From: Emticicia aquatica
GTDB taxonomy: Bacteria; Bacteroidota; Bacteroidia; Cytophagales; Spirosomataceae
Direction of reading: 5' to 3'
Length of the DNA stretch: 64,000 nt
Assembly: GCF_923079645.1 (NCBI RefSeq)
Contig: NZ_CAKLPY010000002.1
Coordinates: 62,001 to 126,000 of the forward strand
Shown: positions 63,479 through 64,000 of the stretch, piece by piece
Layout: the number at the start of each line of letters is the position of its first letter
Numbering within the stretch: position 1 is the stretch's first letter
Translations under genes and position numbers: made by a program
The notes under the pieces: model-generated
What the model saw: the letters and a program-made list of their open reading frames with translations, nothing else
The model's database searches: none
What the model was told of the DNA's origin: nothing

Positions 63479-63545
63479 AACAAGACTCCATTTATTTTTA
63501 ATTTATTGGTTTACAGGAAAACACAAAAGTTTTATATTATACTAC

Positions 63546-64000
63546 TCAAGTTTCAACGATTCCAAATTTACGCTCAGGCGATTGCGTATCTTGCATATAA
63601 AAATTAGCAGGAGTCATACCTGTAAATTCTTTATAGTCACGCACCAAATGTTGGTAGTCGTAGTAACCACAATCGAGGGCAATACTTAGCCAATCTTTAT
63701 TCGGAAATGCATTTTTCATTCTAAAAGCTTTATCAAATCTGATGATTCGAGCAAAATATTTGGGGTTAATACCAATGCGTTCATTAAAATTTCGTTCAAA
63801 TTGTTTCACACTCAAACAAGATTCTTTTGCTAACCAATCAAGCGAATATTGATTAACATTATGGAGCATCGTGATGCCAACTTTATCAATTGGGCGAATT
63901 TCATAAGTAGATTTTCTGACCAAACCCAACAAAAACTCTTCTACCAAAGGAATCATCTTTGGGAAATCTTCGATATTCATCAATCGCTGATTTAAAGCTT
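63546..64000 (-). CDS. AraC-family transcriptional regulator, 5' end outside window
   Basis: The frame is open to the window edge, reading ALNQRLMNIEDFP before the apparent start, so the gene probably begins beyond 64000. The visible 151 residues contain the two helix-turn-helix AraC DNA-binding motifs at about the C-terminal 100 residues: SLDWLAKESCLSVKQFERNFNERIGINPKYFARI and WLSIALDCGYYDYQHLVRDYKEFTGMTPANF. The N-terminal ligand-binding part is cut off. It is on the same strand upstream of the two-protease operon, but a strong terminator lies between them. Regulation of that operon is possible but not shown. Confidence 0.85.
   Translation of the reverse strand, partial: ALNQRLMNIEDFPKMIPLVEEFLLGLVRKSTYEIRPIDKVGITMLHNVNQYSLDWLAKESCLSVKQFERNFNERIGINPKYFARIIRFDKAFRMKNAFPNKDWLSIALDCGYYDYQHLVRDYKEFTGMTPANFYMQDTQSPERKFGIVET

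Noticed and set aside
1-64000. tRNA, rRNA, CRISPR array or insertion sequence
   Set aside because: I looked for cloverleaf ends, spaced identical repeats, and transposase motifs and found none convincing; tRNA detection by eye is not exhaustive.

Overview
The window looks like chromosomal DNA of a low-GC member of the Bacteroidota, most likely a Cytophagales/Spirosomaceae-type environmental bacterium. This is inferred from gene content and signals, not from a database search. The supporting signs are a TonB-dependent receptor, a type IX secretion sorting domain, an LptB/LptD lipopolysaccharide pathway, Bacteroidota-only families (DUF4230, DUF2490, DUF922, NIPSNAP, RemB/Wzi-like), and at least sixteen copies of the Bacteroidota -7 promoter element TAnnTTTG at sensible distances from genes. 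I see no rRNA, tRNA, CRISPR array, insertion sequence or phage gene.

Layout. 1-9.7 kb: the 3' part of uvrC, a secreted SASA-type esterase with a T9SS tail, a DUF922 protease-like protein, two small unknowns, and a TonB-dependent receptor behind a LytTR regulator with a degenerate receiver domain. 10-16.6 kb: an HD hydrolase, then a CotH / VTC polyphosphate polymerase / DUF4956 / DUF2490 block that spans cytosol, inner membrane, periplasm and outer membrane, followed by a DinB protein. 16.8-26.2 kb: small proteins, ispH, a RemB/Wzi-like barrel, upp, a DUF4230 protein, glmM and a large secreted repeat protein. 26.3-34.5 kb, minus strand: a giant alpha-2-macroglobulin lipoprotein, lptB and recJ. 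34.7-44.6 kb, plus strand: a complete kdp potassium-uptake locus in which the KdpD sensor is split over separate genes, with an outer-membrane porin and a histidine-kinase-like protein lacking its ATPase domain. 44.6-49.7 kb: an envelope cluster (MCE protein, amidase, divergent lptD). 49.7-52 kb: a PfkB kinase and a GNAT-like protein. 52.2-55.7 kb: an accessory-looking stretch with two poorly known proteins, a Xre/RES toxin-antitoxin pair and a dehydratase/epimerase. 56-59.5 kb: DUF2200, VanZ, two cold-shock proteins flanking a nitroreductase, and NIPSNAP. 59.6-64 kb, minus strand: an exported caspase-like/TPR protein and an exported papain-like protease in one operon, preceded by an AraC regulator that runs off the window.

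How parts fit. The kdp locus is a self-contained uptake system: KdpFABC pump, KdpE regulator, split sensor, and probably a porin for passage through the outer membrane. LptB, LptD, the amidase, the MCE protein and GlmM serve the cell envelope. The blocks most likely to hold undescribed biology are the CotH/VTC/DUF4956/DUF2490 cluster, the twin-protease operon at the right end, and the split and partly truncated Kdp sensors. Convergent genes are separated by strong symmetrical hairpins that can terminate transcription both ways.
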